From Rhizobium sp. Q54 (lineage in GTDB: Bacteria; Pseudomonadota; Alphaproteobacteria; UBA828): a stretch of 51,694 nucleotides of DNA. Numbering within the stretch: position 1 is the first letter of the stretch; every line of letters starts with the position of its first letter. The translations under genes were made by a program, and so were the position numbers. Positions 41,148 through 49,457 of this stretch are shown here, in pieces. The stretch lies in contig CAMDDO010000010.1 of the NCBI GenBank assembly GCA_945892755.1, positions 1 to 51,694 of the forward strand, in the 5' to 3' direction. The notes under the pieces were generated by a model that saw only the letters and a program-made list of their open reading frames with translations, did not search any database and was not told where the DNA came from.

Positions 41148-43226
41148 TCACCCGATCTCAAGAACGAAATTGCCGAGCCCCGTCACTTTAGCCGAGCTGC
41201 CCGGGTAGACCACGATCGTGGTGGTCGGCTCCTCGATCACCGCTGGGCCCTTGATCAGCGCGCCTGGCCCAAGCTCCCCGCCAACAAAGATCGGCGCCCG
41301 GACCGCGCCGCCATCATCGAAATAGAGGGTGCGCTCGGTGTGCGGTTTCGGCGCGAAGGCCGTGCCGGGCGATGGCGCCTCACCCCGCGCGACGCCTGGC
41401 AGTCGAACCGCGATGCGGCCTTTCCAATTCAGGCATTCCACCGGGTTGCGTTCGTCGACCACCGCGAACACACGCTCGTGGACCGTGTTGAACGCCTTGG
41501 CCAATGACTCGACATCAGCCTTCCCCTTGAAGCGCGTTACCGGCAACGGCACTTCGAGCTCCCAGACCTGATAGAGATAGCGCGCCTCGACGAAGAACTC
41601 CTTGGTCACCTCGCCGCCGGCGCGGCCCTTGAGCCCGGCGACAAAGCGGTCGAGCTCAGCCTCGATCGCCTGCAAGGCCGCATTCACGCCGTCATAATCG
41701 AAGTTTTTGGTCAGCGTCACCCGGCTCGCGCTCTGTTCGGTCACGATATCGGAGAATTGCATGCCGCAGGCCGAGAGCGCACCCGCCGTGCGAGGCACCA
41801 TCACGCGCGTGCAGCCAAGCTCGCGCGCGATCGGCACGATGTTGAGCCCAGCGGCGCCACCGCCTGCGATCAACGCGCTTTCGCGCGGATTGACGCCTTC
41901 ATTGATGGTGATTTCGCGGATCGCCTTGATCATGTGTTCGCTGGCGAGTGTGATGATCGCATAGGCGGCGCGCTCAAGCGGCATTTTGAGCGGCGCCGCG
42001 ATGACATTCACCGCGCGCTTGGCCGCTTCGACATCGAGCTTCATCCGGCCGCCAAGAAAAAACACGGGGTCGAGATAGCCGAGCACGAGCGCCGCATCGG
42101 TCACAGTCGGCGCACTGCCACCTGCGCCATAGCAGGCAGGACCAGGCACCGCACCGGCGCTATGCGGACCGACGCGCAAGAGCCCGCCTGGGTCGATCCA
42201 GGCGATCGAACCGCCGCCCGCGCCGATCGAGCGCACATCGACCGTCGACATGCTCATGATATGGCCGGTCCAGCGTGGGCCGAGCCAGGACTCGCGCGTG
42301 AACACAAGCTCGCTATCGCGCACCAACCCGACATCGAAGGTCGTGCCGCCGGTATCGCAGACGATCGAATCCCGACCGAGCGCTTCAACGCGGGCATAGG
42401 TGCGCCCGGCGACCGGCGCCATGGCGGGGCCGGACTTCACGGTATGGATCGGCCGTTCGATCAGATCTTCGACATGCATGCAGCCGCCGATCGAGGTCGA
42501 GACCAGGATCTCGCCGCCGAAGCCCGCGCCGCGTAGATCGTTTTCCATGTCACGCAAATGGCGCTGCATGAGTGGCTTTAGCGAGGCATCGATCGCAGTC
42601 GCCGAGGCGCGGCGATATTCGCGCACGATCGGGATCAGCTTGTGCGAAAGCGTGTAGGGCACGCCGGGCAAGCGCTCCTCGATCAGCCGACCAAGCGCGA
42701 GCTCATGCGCCGGGTTGGCGACCGACCAGATGAGACACACCGCGATCGCTTCGAAATTACGTTTCTTCAATTGCTCGAGTACCTGGATCGCTTGGGCACG
42801 ATCGAGCGGAATGGTTGCCTCGCCCTCCGAGCCGATGCGCTCGGTAATCTCGAAGGTATGGCGGCGCGGGACATAGGGTGGCGGATAAGCCTGGGTGAAA
42901 TCATGCGGGTTGGTCTTGCCGCCCTCGCGCATGACCAAGACGTCGGGAAATCCCTCGGTGACCAGAAACGCCGTCTTCGCGGTCTTGCCCTGGACGATCG
43001 CGTTGACCGCCCGCGTCGTGCCATAAATCAGCGTTGTCGATTGGGCGAAGAGGCGCGCAAGGTCGAGCTTCATTTCACCCGCCGCGTTCTCGATCGCCGC
43101 GCGCATGCCAAGGAAGATCCGGTCCGGCGTGGTCGGCGCCTTGCCGAGCGCCCTGATGCCGGCCTCATCGGCGACCACGACGTCGGTAAAAGTGCCGCCC
43201 GTATCAACCGAAATGCGATAGGCCAT
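41148..43226 (-). CDS. Hydantoinase A / oxoprolinase / acetone-carboxylase beta family subunit
   Basis: ATP-dependent subunit, 692 residues, with the ASKHA-like phosphate loop DTGGTFTDVVV near the N-terminus, GTTRAVNAI, the second phosphate motif DTGGTTFDVGL and the GAGGGSIAW and ALIAGGGAAG segments. It activates a carbonyl or amide by phosphorylation for the HyuB partner. The gene is 11 nt upstream of hyuB and 3 nt after the alpha/beta hydrolase gene. The family is shared by N-methylhydantoinases, 5-oxoprolinases and acetone/acetophenone carboxylases, and length alone does not separate them; the GSA-like aminotransferase next door favours a nitrogen heterocycle, the ligase/thiolase genes favour a ketone. 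Confidence 0.92.
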   Translation of the reverse strand: MAYRISVDTGGTFTDVVVADEAGIRALGKAPTTPDRIFLGMRAAIENAAGEMKLDLARLFAQSTTLIYGTTRAVNAIVQGKTAKTAFLVTEGFPDVLVMREGGKTNPHDFTQAYPPPYVPRRHTFEITERIGSEGEATIPLDRAQAIQVLEQLKKRNFEAIAVCLIWSVANPAHELALGRLIEERLPGVPYTLSHKLIPIVREYRRASATAIDASLKPLMQRHLRDMENDLRGAGFGGEILVSTSIGGCMHVEDLIERPIHTVKSGPAMAPVAGRTYARVEALGRDSIVCDTGGTTFDVGLVRDSELVFTRESWLGPRWTGHIMSMSTVDVRSIGAGGGSIAWIDPGGLLRVGPHSAGAVPGPACYGAGGSAPTVTDAALVLGYLDPVFFLGGRMKLDVEAAKRAVNVIAAPLKMPLERAAYAIITLASEHMIKAIREITINEGVNPRESALIAGGGAAGLNIVPIARELGCTRVMVPRTAGALSACGMQFSDIVTEQSASRVTLTKNFDYDGVNAALQAIEAELDRFVAGLKGRAGGEVTKEFFVEARYLYQVWELEVPLPVTRFKGKADVESLAKAFNTVHERVFAVVDERNPVECLNWKGRIAVRLPGVARGEAPSPGTAFAPKPHTERTLYFDDGGAVRAPIFVGGELGPGALIKGPAVIEEPTTTIVVYPGSSAKVTGLGNFVLEIG

Positions 43227-43229
43227 CGA

Positions 43230-44120
43230 TCAACCCCGCGCCGGCAAATGAGCGCGATACCAAGCGACGGTCTCGGTCATCACTTGGCTGAACGCGGGCT
43301 CGAAATAGACTTGGTAGTGCCCGACGCCCTTCAGCGTCACGAGCTTCTTCGGCTCACCCGCATTGGCATAGAGCGCTTCGCTTTCCTCAGGCGGCACCAG
43401 ACGGTCATCGTCCGTCGTGATGAATAGGATCGGCCGTGGTGCGATCTTGTCGACCACCCATTCGGCATGAAAGCTGAGCGTGTCGTCGACGTATTCCATC
43501 GGCAGCGTGTTGATCGCCGACGGGTTCTTGCGTCGCGCTTCGGCCGAGATCTCAGCCGATTGTCGATCGGGCAGCAGGATTTCATTGCGCTCGACTAGTT
43601 CGGACTGGCCAGTTAAAGCGCGCTTGGTGCGATCGGCGGCCGAGCGCGCCAATAGATCGAACCATTCGTCGGGGTGACGCACGCTGCGCATCCATCTTTT
43701 GCCATGGCCCACACCCACCACGCTGACCACGCAGGCGACCCGCTCGTCGATCGCGGCGGTGAACGATACGGTGGCGCCGCCATAGGACGTGCCGTAAAGC
43801 CCCAAGCGCTCGGACGCCACGTCGGGCTGCGCGGCCAGAAACGACAACGCGGCCTGGGCATCGGCAACCCTGCCGAACGGCGCCAACCGGCTACGCGGGC
43901 CCTCGCTCTCGCCCCAGCCTTTATAGTCGAAGGTCAGCACGACATAACCGGCGTCGTTCAAAACGCGAGCATTGTCGGGCAAAAAGAGGTCCTTGACCCC
44001 GGTATAGCCATGACAGAGCACGATGCCGGCGCGCTTTTCGCCCGGCTTCAGACCGTCGGGCCTATAGAGGTCGCCAACCAGTTTGACTCCCTCGCTGAAG
44101 AAGCTTACCGGTTTCTTCAT
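43230..44120 (-). CDS. Alpha/beta hydrolase (acyl-esterase/dienelactone-hydrolase-like)
   Basis: A 296-residue cytoplasmic hydrolase of the alpha/beta fold: oxyanion segment CHGYTGVKD, nucleophile elbow GTSYGG (Ser112), acid region in TTDDDRLVPPEES and catalytic His in KGVGHYQVY. The FDYKGWGESEG segment is typical of esterase/acylhydrolase relatives (DUF1100/xanthomonadin-like and peptidase S15-like groups). It is first in the operon with hyuA, hyuB, aminotransferase and phosphatase, and divergent from the aminotransferase at 44241. Likely hydrolyses an ester or thioester of the same substrate; exact bond unknown. Confidence 0.88.
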   Translation of the reverse strand: MKKPVSFFSEGVKLVGDLYRPDGLKPGEKRAGIVLCHGYTGVKDLFLPDNARVLNDAGYVVLTFDYKGWGESEGPRSRLAPFGRVADAQAALSFLAAQPDVASERLGLYGTSYGGATVSFTAAIDERVACVVSVVGVGHGKRWMRSVRHPDEWFDLLARSAADRTKRALTGQSELVERNEILLPDRQSAEISAEARRKNPSAINTLPMEYVDDTLSFHAEWVVDKIAPRPILFITTDDDRLVPPEESEALYANAGEPKKLVTLKGVGHYQVYFEPAFSQVMTETVAWYRAHLPARG

Positions 44121-44171
44121 TGGCCTCGATCCGGTCTTGTTGTGGCGCTCGCGCCCAGGCCGGGCGGGCTG

Positions 44172-44215
44172 CTAGAACAACCTAGAACACGGGGTGGCGC
44201 AAGGGTCGCGACCCT
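44172..44215. promoter_or_regulatory. Tandem CTAGAACA repeats and 14-bp palindrome in the hydrolase/aminotransferase divergent region
   Basis: Within the 120-bp divergent region CTAGAACA occurs twice exactly ten bases apart (44172-44179, 44182-44189), one helical turn, followed by the perfect palindrome AGGGTCGCGACCCT (44202-44215), itself flanked by GGGTG and CACCC arms that extend the dyad. It ends about 25 bp before the aminotransferase start. The layout suggests regulator-binding sites or a leader hairpin; no regulator gene is adjacent. Confidence 0.4.
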
Positions 44216-44240
44216 GCACCCGGACGCAAAGGACGACGCC

Positions 44241-45644
44241 ATGACCAGCCGCAATTATTCCGCCGCCCAACGCTATGTCGACAACGTCCTGCCCGGGTAC
44301 GGCGATCTTGCCGGCTTGGAGGCGACGCCTCCGATTATGGTCACGCGCGGCCAGGGCATTTTCGTCTATGACGAAGCGGGCAAGGAATATATCGAGGGCG
44401 CGGCCGGCATGTGGTGCGCGGCCTTCGGCTTCAATGAACCGGCCTTGATCGAAGCGGCCGTCGAGCAGCTCCACAAGCTGCCCTATTATATCAACTTGGT
44501 CGACAAGGCCACGACACCGACCGGCGAATTGGCCGAGCGGCTCAAGGCCCTCGCGCCGGCGCCGATGGCGCGCGTGTTCTTCGCCAATTCAGGCTCCGAG
44601 GCGAACGACACCATGGTCAAGCTGGTGTGGTACTACAACAACGCGATCGGCCGCCCCAAAAAGAAGAAAATCATCGGCCGCCGCATGGGTTTCCATGGTC
44701 TCACCATCGGCGCCGGCAGTTTGACCGGCATTCCGGCCATGCACGCGGCGTTCGATCTGCCGATCCCAAACGTGCTGCATACCGATTTCCCGCATTATTA
44801 TCGCGAGGCACGCGAGGGGGAGAGCGAAGAGGCGTTCGCGACGCGGCTTGCCAATAATCTCGACGCGTTGATCGAAAAAGAAGGTCCCGAGACGGTTGCG
44901 GCGTTCGTTGCAGAACCTGTGATGGGCGCGGCCGGCGCAATCGTGCCGCCCGCAACCTATTTCGAGAAGATTCAGGCCGTGTTGAACAAGCACGACGTCC
45001 TGTTCATGGCCGATGAGGTGATCACCGGCTATGGCCGCACCGGCAAGATGTTTGGCTGCGAAACCTTTCGCATCAAGCCCGATCTGATGTCGCTCGCCAA
45101 GGGCATCACTTCAAGCTATCAGCCGCTCTCGGCGGTCCTGGTTGGCGAAAAGCTGTGGGATCCGATTGCCGCGCAGGCCAAGAAAGTCGGTATCTTCGCC
45201 CACGCCTTCACCACGACGGGGCATCCGGTCGCGGTCGCAGTCGCGCTCAAGGTGCTCGATCTATTTCAAGAACGCGACATGCTCAACCATATCGGGCGGC
45301 TCACGCCGATTTTGCAGAACGGCCTCCGGTCCTTCGCCGACCATCCGCTGGTCGGACAAGTGCGTGGCGTCGGCCTGTGCGGCGCGATCGAATTGGTCGC
45401 CGACAAGGCCAGCAAGCGGTCGTTCGCGCCGCAGCTTCGGGTCAAGGAATTTGTTCGCCGCGCCGCGCAGGCGCGTGGTCTGATCCTGCGCGCGACCGCC
45501 TCGGGCGACAGCATCGCGTTTTCGCCGCCTCTGATCATCAATGAAGCGCAGCTTGCCGAGATCATGCGCCGCTTCCGCGCCACGCTCGACGAAACCCAGG
45601 CTTGGGTCGAGTCCAACAATCTGCGCGCGGTGAAGGCGGCGTAG
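44241..45644 (+). CDS. Class III aminotransferase (omega-amino acid:pyruvate type)
   Basis: The 467-residue protein has FFANSGSEANDTMVKLV for PLP phosphate binding, the acidic FMADEVITGYGRTG (Asp258) and the Schiff-base lysine in SLAKGIT (Lys287), with FAHAFTTTGHPVA downstream. The YYNNAIGRPKKKKII and HYYREAREGESEE-type segments are those of omega-amino acid or putrescine/pyruvate aminotransferases. The open frame starts far upstream at 43674, antisense to the hydrolase; ATG 44241 (MTSRNYSAAQ) is the family start. It is transcribed alone and converges on the dioxygenase gene. Confidence 0.93.
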   Translation: MTSRNYSAAQRYVDNVLPGYGDLAGLEATPPIMVTRGQGIFVYDEAGKEYIEGAAGMWCAAFGFNEPALIEAAVEQLHKLPYYINLVDKATTPTGELAERLKALAPAPMARVFFANSGSEANDTMVKLVWYYNNAIGRPKKKKIIGRRMGFHGLTIGAGSLTGIPAMHAAFDLPIPNVLHTDFPHYYREAREGESEEAFATRLANNLDALIEKEGPETVAAFVAEPVMGAAGAIVPPATYFEKIQAVLNKHDVLFMADEVITGYGRTGKMFGCETFRIKPDLMSLAKGITSSYQPLSAVLVGEKLWDPIAAQAKKVGIFAHAFTTTGHPVAVAVALKVLDLFQERDMLNHIGRLTPILQNGLRSFADHPLVGQVRGVGLCGAIELVADKASKRSFAPQLRVKEFVRRAAQARGLILRATASGDSIAFSPPLIINEAQLAEIMRRFRATLDETQAWVESNNLRAVKAA

Positions 45645-45658
45645 GGTCCACCCCGCCC

Positions 45659-46588
45659 CTATTCCGCCGGCATCAGCCCGAAATCGTAATCGAGCGTGTA
45701 GAACGGCGCTTTGAGCCCAAGGCGCGAGGCCTCGGCCTTCGAGCCGTGCTTGTTGAAATGCACGACGAGTGAATCCTTCACACCGAACACCGCGTCCGAC
45801 TTGATATAGGAATCGGTATCGGAAAAGACCTGAGTCACGATCGGCTGATAGCCTTTGGCCGAGACGATGAAATGGATATGCGCCGGGCGGTATGGATGAC
45901 GGCCGGTCGCCTTCAGGAGCTGGCCAACCGGCCCATCATCGGGAATCGGGTAGCAGACCGGCACGACGGTGCGGAACTCATAGCGTCCTCTGGTATCGGT
46001 CTTGAGCCTGCCGCGCAGATTGAACGCGGGCTGATCCTTGTCCTGCCCCTCATACATGCCGTTCGCGGCGGTTTGCCAAATGTCGAGCACGGCGCCCTTG
46101 ATCGGCGCGCCTTTCGCGTTCCGCACATGGCCGCGCACGATGCAGGGTTCGCCCTCGGGCGTGAGGCTGATGGTTTGGCCTTGCGCGATCTCCGGCGCGC
46201 CGTCGCGATAGAACGGCCCGAGCACGCTCGATTCCGTCGCGCCCTTGGGCTTTCGATGATTGATCGCGTCGATCAACATCGTGGCGCCGAGCGTGTCCGA
46301 CAGAAGGATGAACTCCTGGCGCATGTCATCGCACTTGTTCCCGACCGCGGTCAGAAATTGGATCGCCTGCATCCACTCCGCTTCGCTCGGCTCGATCTCT
46401 CGGATGAAACCGTGCAAATGGGTGATGAACGCCGTCATCACCTCTTTGAGGCGCTTGTCCTTCGTCTTCGCGATCCGGGCAAGCACGTCCTTGGTAATGG
46501 TCTGCTCGATCCCGGCGGCGCGCGCTCCATTCGAGCGCGACCGGCGCGCGACTTGCTTTCGAGCCGACGGACGTCCAGCAGCGGCCAT
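45659..46588 (-). CDS. Intradiol ring-cleavage dioxygenase (hydroxyquinol/catechol 1,2-dioxygenase type)
   Basis: Opens an aromatic diol between the hydroxyls using non-haem Fe(III). The 309-residue protein has the N-terminal helical dimerisation/lipid-binding domain (about 35-110) and the catalytic beta-sandwich with iron ligands Tyr179 (GMYEGQ), Tyr213 (VCYPIP), His237 and His239 (PAHIHF). The length and domain order fit catechol/hydroxyquinol 1,2-dioxygenases rather than protocatechuate 3,4-dioxygenase. The first 25 residues are basic and unusual; a later start is possible, but GGGGAGG before ATG 46588 supports this one. No maleylacetate reductase or muconate cycloisomerase lies nearby, so it is an isolated ring-cleavage gene here. 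Confidence 0.93.
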   Translation of the reverse strand: MAAAGRPSARKQVARRSRSNGARAAGIEQTITKDVLARIAKTKDKRLKEVMTAFITHLHGFIREIEPSEAEWMQAIQFLTAVGNKCDDMRQEFILLSDTLGATMLIDAINHRKPKGATESSVLGPFYRDGAPEIAQGQTISLTPEGEPCIVRGHVRNAKGAPIKGAVLDIWQTAANGMYEGQDKDQPAFNLRGRLKTDTRGRYEFRTVVPVCYPIPDDGPVGQLLKATGRHPYRPAHIHFIVSAKGYQPIVTQVFSDTDSYIKSDAVFGVKDSLVVHFNKHGSKAEASRLGLKAPFYTLDYDFGLMPAE

Positions 46589-46608
46589 TTGAATCCTCCC
46601 CGGGCTAC

Positions 46609-46627
46609 ACGATCCAAACCGGATCGT
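46609..46627. promoter_or_regulatory. Inverted repeat upstream of the dioxygenase gene
   Basis: ACGATCC (46609-46615) and GGATCGT (46621-46627) form a perfect 7-bp inverted repeat with a 5-bp centre, 21-39 bp upstream of the dioxygenase start and directly before its ribosome-binding site. A regulator site for the aromatic pathway or a small leader hairpin is possible. Confidence 0.4.
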
Positions 46628-46722
46628 TGGCCGCGCCGGGCCGCGCGGTCAAGCCGGGTCGCCGATCGGGGCGTCAAAAAGAAGTCGGCGCGGGAGCGTT
46701 TCCGCTCACCGCGCCTAGGTAG

Positions 46723-46761
46723 ACCGTCTTGGTGTACCGTCTTGGTGTACCGTCTCAGTCA
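46723..46761. repeat. 13-bp tandem repeat, three copies
   Basis: ACCGTCTTGGTGT occurs twice in perfect tandem (46723-46735, 46736-46748) followed by a degenerate third copy (46749-46761). It lies about 135 bp upstream of the dioxygenase start. No function is evident; slipped-strand expansion or repeated factor binding are both possible. Confidence 0.8.
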
Positions 46762-47139
46762 CCAATTCCTTCGGTGACTCCGTTTTCTTGGTTCCCCGTT
46801 GTTGTTCTCGGAAACCCTTTTCGCCTCGACCACTCTGCTCTCCCCTGTAACCGCGCCACTACATGTGATCGTTCGATTGTTCGCGTCATTGGTTGCAGTG
46901 CGTCGAAGCAGGCCCGCAGTGTCTCGCGTGTGAGCGCTGTTCGCAACGGCTCGCCTCGCAAAGCCTATACATCGGAATATGCATTTGTGGGGTAAGATCG
47001 TTAATAGACCGCAACTTAACCAACCCGATTTGTATGGGCGGGAAAACATCCTCTTTGCAACCACGTGATCGCGCGTGACAAGGCCGTAATCGTTTCGGGC
47101 CACGCTATGACAAATCAGGGAGATGTGACGGACCGCACA

Positions 47140-48678
47140 TCAGGCGCGCGCGCCGACGGTTCGGGCGTCGCCGAGCGGCAACATGACGCGGACTCGCAAT
47201 CCCCCGGTACCCTTGTTCTCGAGTTTGACCGAGCCGCCGAGCGCCTCGACATTGCGCCGCACGATCCATAGACCGACACCGAAGTGCTGGTCCTCGGCGC
47301 CGTGCTTCGCCTCATTGCGGCTCGAGACATAGCGCTCGAAGACGTTGCCAATGATCGACGCCGGTATTCCCGGCCCCTGATCTTCAACCACGAGCGCCGC
47401 CCCGCCCCGCTCCCGCCCCACCGTCACTCTCACGGCGCTACCGGGTGGTGAGAAGCTGAGCGCATTCTCGACCAAGTTCTCGATCACGGTTTCCAACAAC
47501 TCAACCGTGCCGCGCACGCGCACCGGCTCCGACGCCTCGGCATCGAGCCGGACCGTGGCATCGGGCGCGGTCAAACGGTGCGCTTCGACGACGGTGCGCG
47601 CCAGGGCTGCCAGATCGACGACCTCGCGGCGCGGATCGAGCAGCGTGGCCGTGACCTCATCGAGGCGACGCGCCGAATTGACCAGCCCGAGCAGGCGCTC
47701 GATCGCACCATCGATCGCCGACAGCGCCCGTTCGGAGCGTTCATCAGCCTGCGGCGCGCCGCTCTTCAGCAAATCAGTGGCTTGGCGAATCGCCGCGATC
47801 GGTCCCTTGAAGGCATGGGCATTGTCTTCCGCCGCCCGCCTGAGGTCGACCGCGGCGGTACGCAGTGTTTCGACCATCGCGTCAAAACTCTGGGCGACCG
47901 GCGCGAGCTCAGGAATTTGGTTGCGGTCGAGAAAGCGGTCGGACGCCAGCGCTTCGCCACCTATGCGCCGCGCCAGTTGGCCAAAGCGTTCGAGATTGCG
48001 CCAAAGTGAAATCAGCACCGCGAGCACCAGCACGACCAAGCCTAGATAGGCGCCCGCGGCAATACGCACTTCACCCGAGCGCCAGAACGGGCCGCCCAGC
48101 CCTGCGGCCTTCATCGCTTCGGTCGCGGTGTGCGACATGACAAGCGCGAAACAGCCGCGTGCCGTGGTGACCGGGGTAATCGAGGTCAAGAGCTCGTCAG
48201 TGCCTTCGATCCGATCGATCCGGAGCGCCAACGCTAGATCGCCGGCGCAGCTGGTCTGCAATCGGTCGAGCACGCCCTCGGTCGCGAGCTCGTCCCGTTC
48301 GCGCTCGAGCTCGGCCGCGGAAACATTCGGCGCGGCCGCGATATAGTGAAAGCCTGGCTGATCTTCGCCCGGCACGCCGGCGGGCTTCAGTAGAAGCTTG
48401 ATGCGAATATCGTCGGTCGCGTACCGATTGAGCTCGGTTTGGAAATCGACCAATAGGCGATCATCGGCCTCCAGGGCCGGCGCCAAGGTGCGCGCGATGA
48501 TCAATCCCTTGTCGCGGATCGCGTTGAGCAGCACCCCCTGCTTGCGCGCTTCAGCCTCGCTGAACGCGACATAGAGTACGGTTGGAACCACCGCAAAAAC
48601 CAGGACAAGCAGCAGCAACCGGGCCTTCAGCGAACGGAAGAGCGCGGGAACCCGCATGCGAGACGCCGAGAGGTTCAC
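47140..48678 (-). CDS. Membrane sensor histidine kinase (HAMP/HisKA/HATPase)
   Basis: The 512-residue protein has TM1 at about 20-38, a periplasmic sensor domain of about 165 residues, TM2 at about 206-225, a HAMP-like linker, a dimerisation/phosphoacceptor helix and a C-terminal ATPase domain. The likely phosphoacceptor is His288 in DNAHAFKGPIAAIRQ, replacing the usual HELRTPL. ATP-binding motifs are ENLVENALSFSP (N box), EDQGPGIP (G1) and FGVGLWIVRR (G2). It overlaps the response regulator gene by four bases and ends the operon. General layout resembles ChvG-type kinases of alphaproteobacteria; the signal is unknown. Confidence 0.93.
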   Translation of the reverse strand: MNLSASRMRVPALFRSLKARLLLLVLVFAVVPTVLYVAFSEAEARKQGVLLNAIRDKGLIIARTLAPALEADDRLLVDFQTELNRYATDDIRIKLLLKPAGVPGEDQPGFHYIAAAPNVSAAELERERDELATEGVLDRLQTSCAGDLALALRIDRIEGTDELLTSITPVTTARGCFALVMSHTATEAMKAAGLGGPFWRSGEVRIAAGAYLGLVVLVLAVLISLWRNLERFGQLARRIGGEALASDRFLDRNQIPELAPVAQSFDAMVETLRTAAVDLRRAAEDNAHAFKGPIAAIRQATDLLKSGAPQADERSERALSAIDGAIERLLGLVNSARRLDEVTATLLDPRREVVDLAALARTVVEAHRLTAPDATVRLDAEASEPVRVRGTVELLETVIENLVENALSFSPPGSAVRVTVGRERGGAALVVEDQGPGIPASIIGNVFERYVSSRNEAKHGAEDQHFGVGLWIVRRNVEALGGSVKLENKGTGGLRVRVMLPLGDARTVGARA

Positions 48679-49457
48679 GCGTCGGTCGACCGAACCTCAA
48701 GCCAACGATAGCCGAAGCCAGGGTAGTTTTCGATGTGGTCAAAACGGTCGTCAATGTCCTTGAATTTTTGGCGCACCCGTTTGACCAGCGAACGGACGTT
48801 GGCGCGATAACCGGTCGAGCCGTGGCCCGCAATGAAGCCTTCACCCTTCACCGAGTCGTAGATTTCCCGGTACGACACATCGGAGCCATGCTTCATGGCG
48901 ATCACCTCGACGACCTTGAACTCGCTCAACGTCAAGCTAATCGGCCGGCCCGCCCAAATCGCTCGGCTACTCTGGTGACGCAGCTCAAGCGGACCGATGC
49001 GCGTGACGCGCTCGCCTTTCGAGGACACTTCGAGACCAGGCTTACGTTGGCCTTCGATGACCAGGCTGAGGCGCTTTTCGATGATCGTGAAGCTACGCGA
49101 TTTGTCGATGAAGTCGACCGCGCCGTTGGCCAACGCCGCTTCCTCGAACACCGATTCGCCGAGCGAGGTCAGCACGATCACCGGCATCTCCGACCCCGCC
49201 GCGTGTAACTGTTTCAAGGTTGAGAGTCCGTCCATGCCTGGCATCCGCCAATCGAGCAGGATGGCGTTGGCTCTGCCGCCGCTCGCGGCCCAAGAGAGAA
49301 TCTCTTCGCCGCTCGCCAAGGGAACGACCTTGAAACCGGCTCCCTCGAGATTGAGGGTTATCATGTCGCGGAACACCTGGTCGTCGTCGACCACGGCGAT
49401 GCAATGCTGCGTCGCTTCGATCCCGTGCGTGCGAGAGCTATCGAGTTCGATGTTCAT
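48675..49457 (-). CDS. OmpR-family response regulator
   Basis: A 260-residue two-domain regulator. The receiver domain (about 18-135) has the acidic pocket Asp24/Asp25, the phosphorylated Asp69 in LLDWRMPGMDG, a switch Thr in VLTSLG and the conserved Lys in IDKSRS. The C-terminal winged helix (about 160-255) includes ISLTLSEFKVVEVI and the closing IENYPGFGYRW. The frame extends upstream through the neighbouring lipoprotein gene, but ATG 49457 is the family start. It overlaps the kinase gene (ATGA) downstream and the lipoprotein gene by 20 bases upstream, so the three are translated as one unit. ChvI-like by architecture; targets unknown. Confidence 0.92.
   Translation of the reverse strand: MNIELDSSRTHGIEATQHCIAVVDDDQVFRDMITLNLEGAGFKVVPLASGEEILSWAASGGRANAILLDWRMPGMDGLSTLKQLHAAGSEMPVIVLTSLGESVFEEAALANGAVDFIDKSRSFTIIEKRLSLVIEGQRKPGLEVSSKGERVTRIGPLELRHQSSRAIWAGRPISLTLSEFKVVEVIAMKHGSDVSYREIYDSVKGEGFIAGHGSTGYRANVRSLVKRVRQKFKDIDDRFDHIENYPGFGYRWLEVRSTDA

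Larger units (their letters stand above)
46589..47139. other. 551-bp non-coding stretch between dioxygenase and histidine kinase genes
   Basis: Upstream DNA of the dioxygenase and downstream DNA of the kinase gene. It holds an inverted repeat ACGATCC-AAACC-GGATCGT (46609-46627) just upstream of the dioxygenase ribosome-binding site, a 13-bp tandem repeat (46723-46761), and a relatively AT-rich patch around 46965-47040. A 114-codon minus-strand frame (47103-46759) has no coding pattern and is not called. No tRNA, terminator with T-run or rRNA is visible. Confidence 0.5.

Noticed and set aside
39343-43226. Calling hyuA/hyuB an acetone or acetophenone carboxylase
   Set aside because: The additional subunits of those enzymes are missing and the adjacent aminotransferase suits hydantoin or oxoproline chemistry equally well.
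43674-45644. 656-codon version of the aminotransferase frame
   Set aside because: The first 189 codons are antisense to the alpha/beta hydrolase gene; the family start is ATG 44241.
46759-47103. 114-codon minus-strand frame in the intergenic region before the dioxygenase
   Set aside because: No ribosome-binding site, no coding-like third positions and no recognisable protein pattern.
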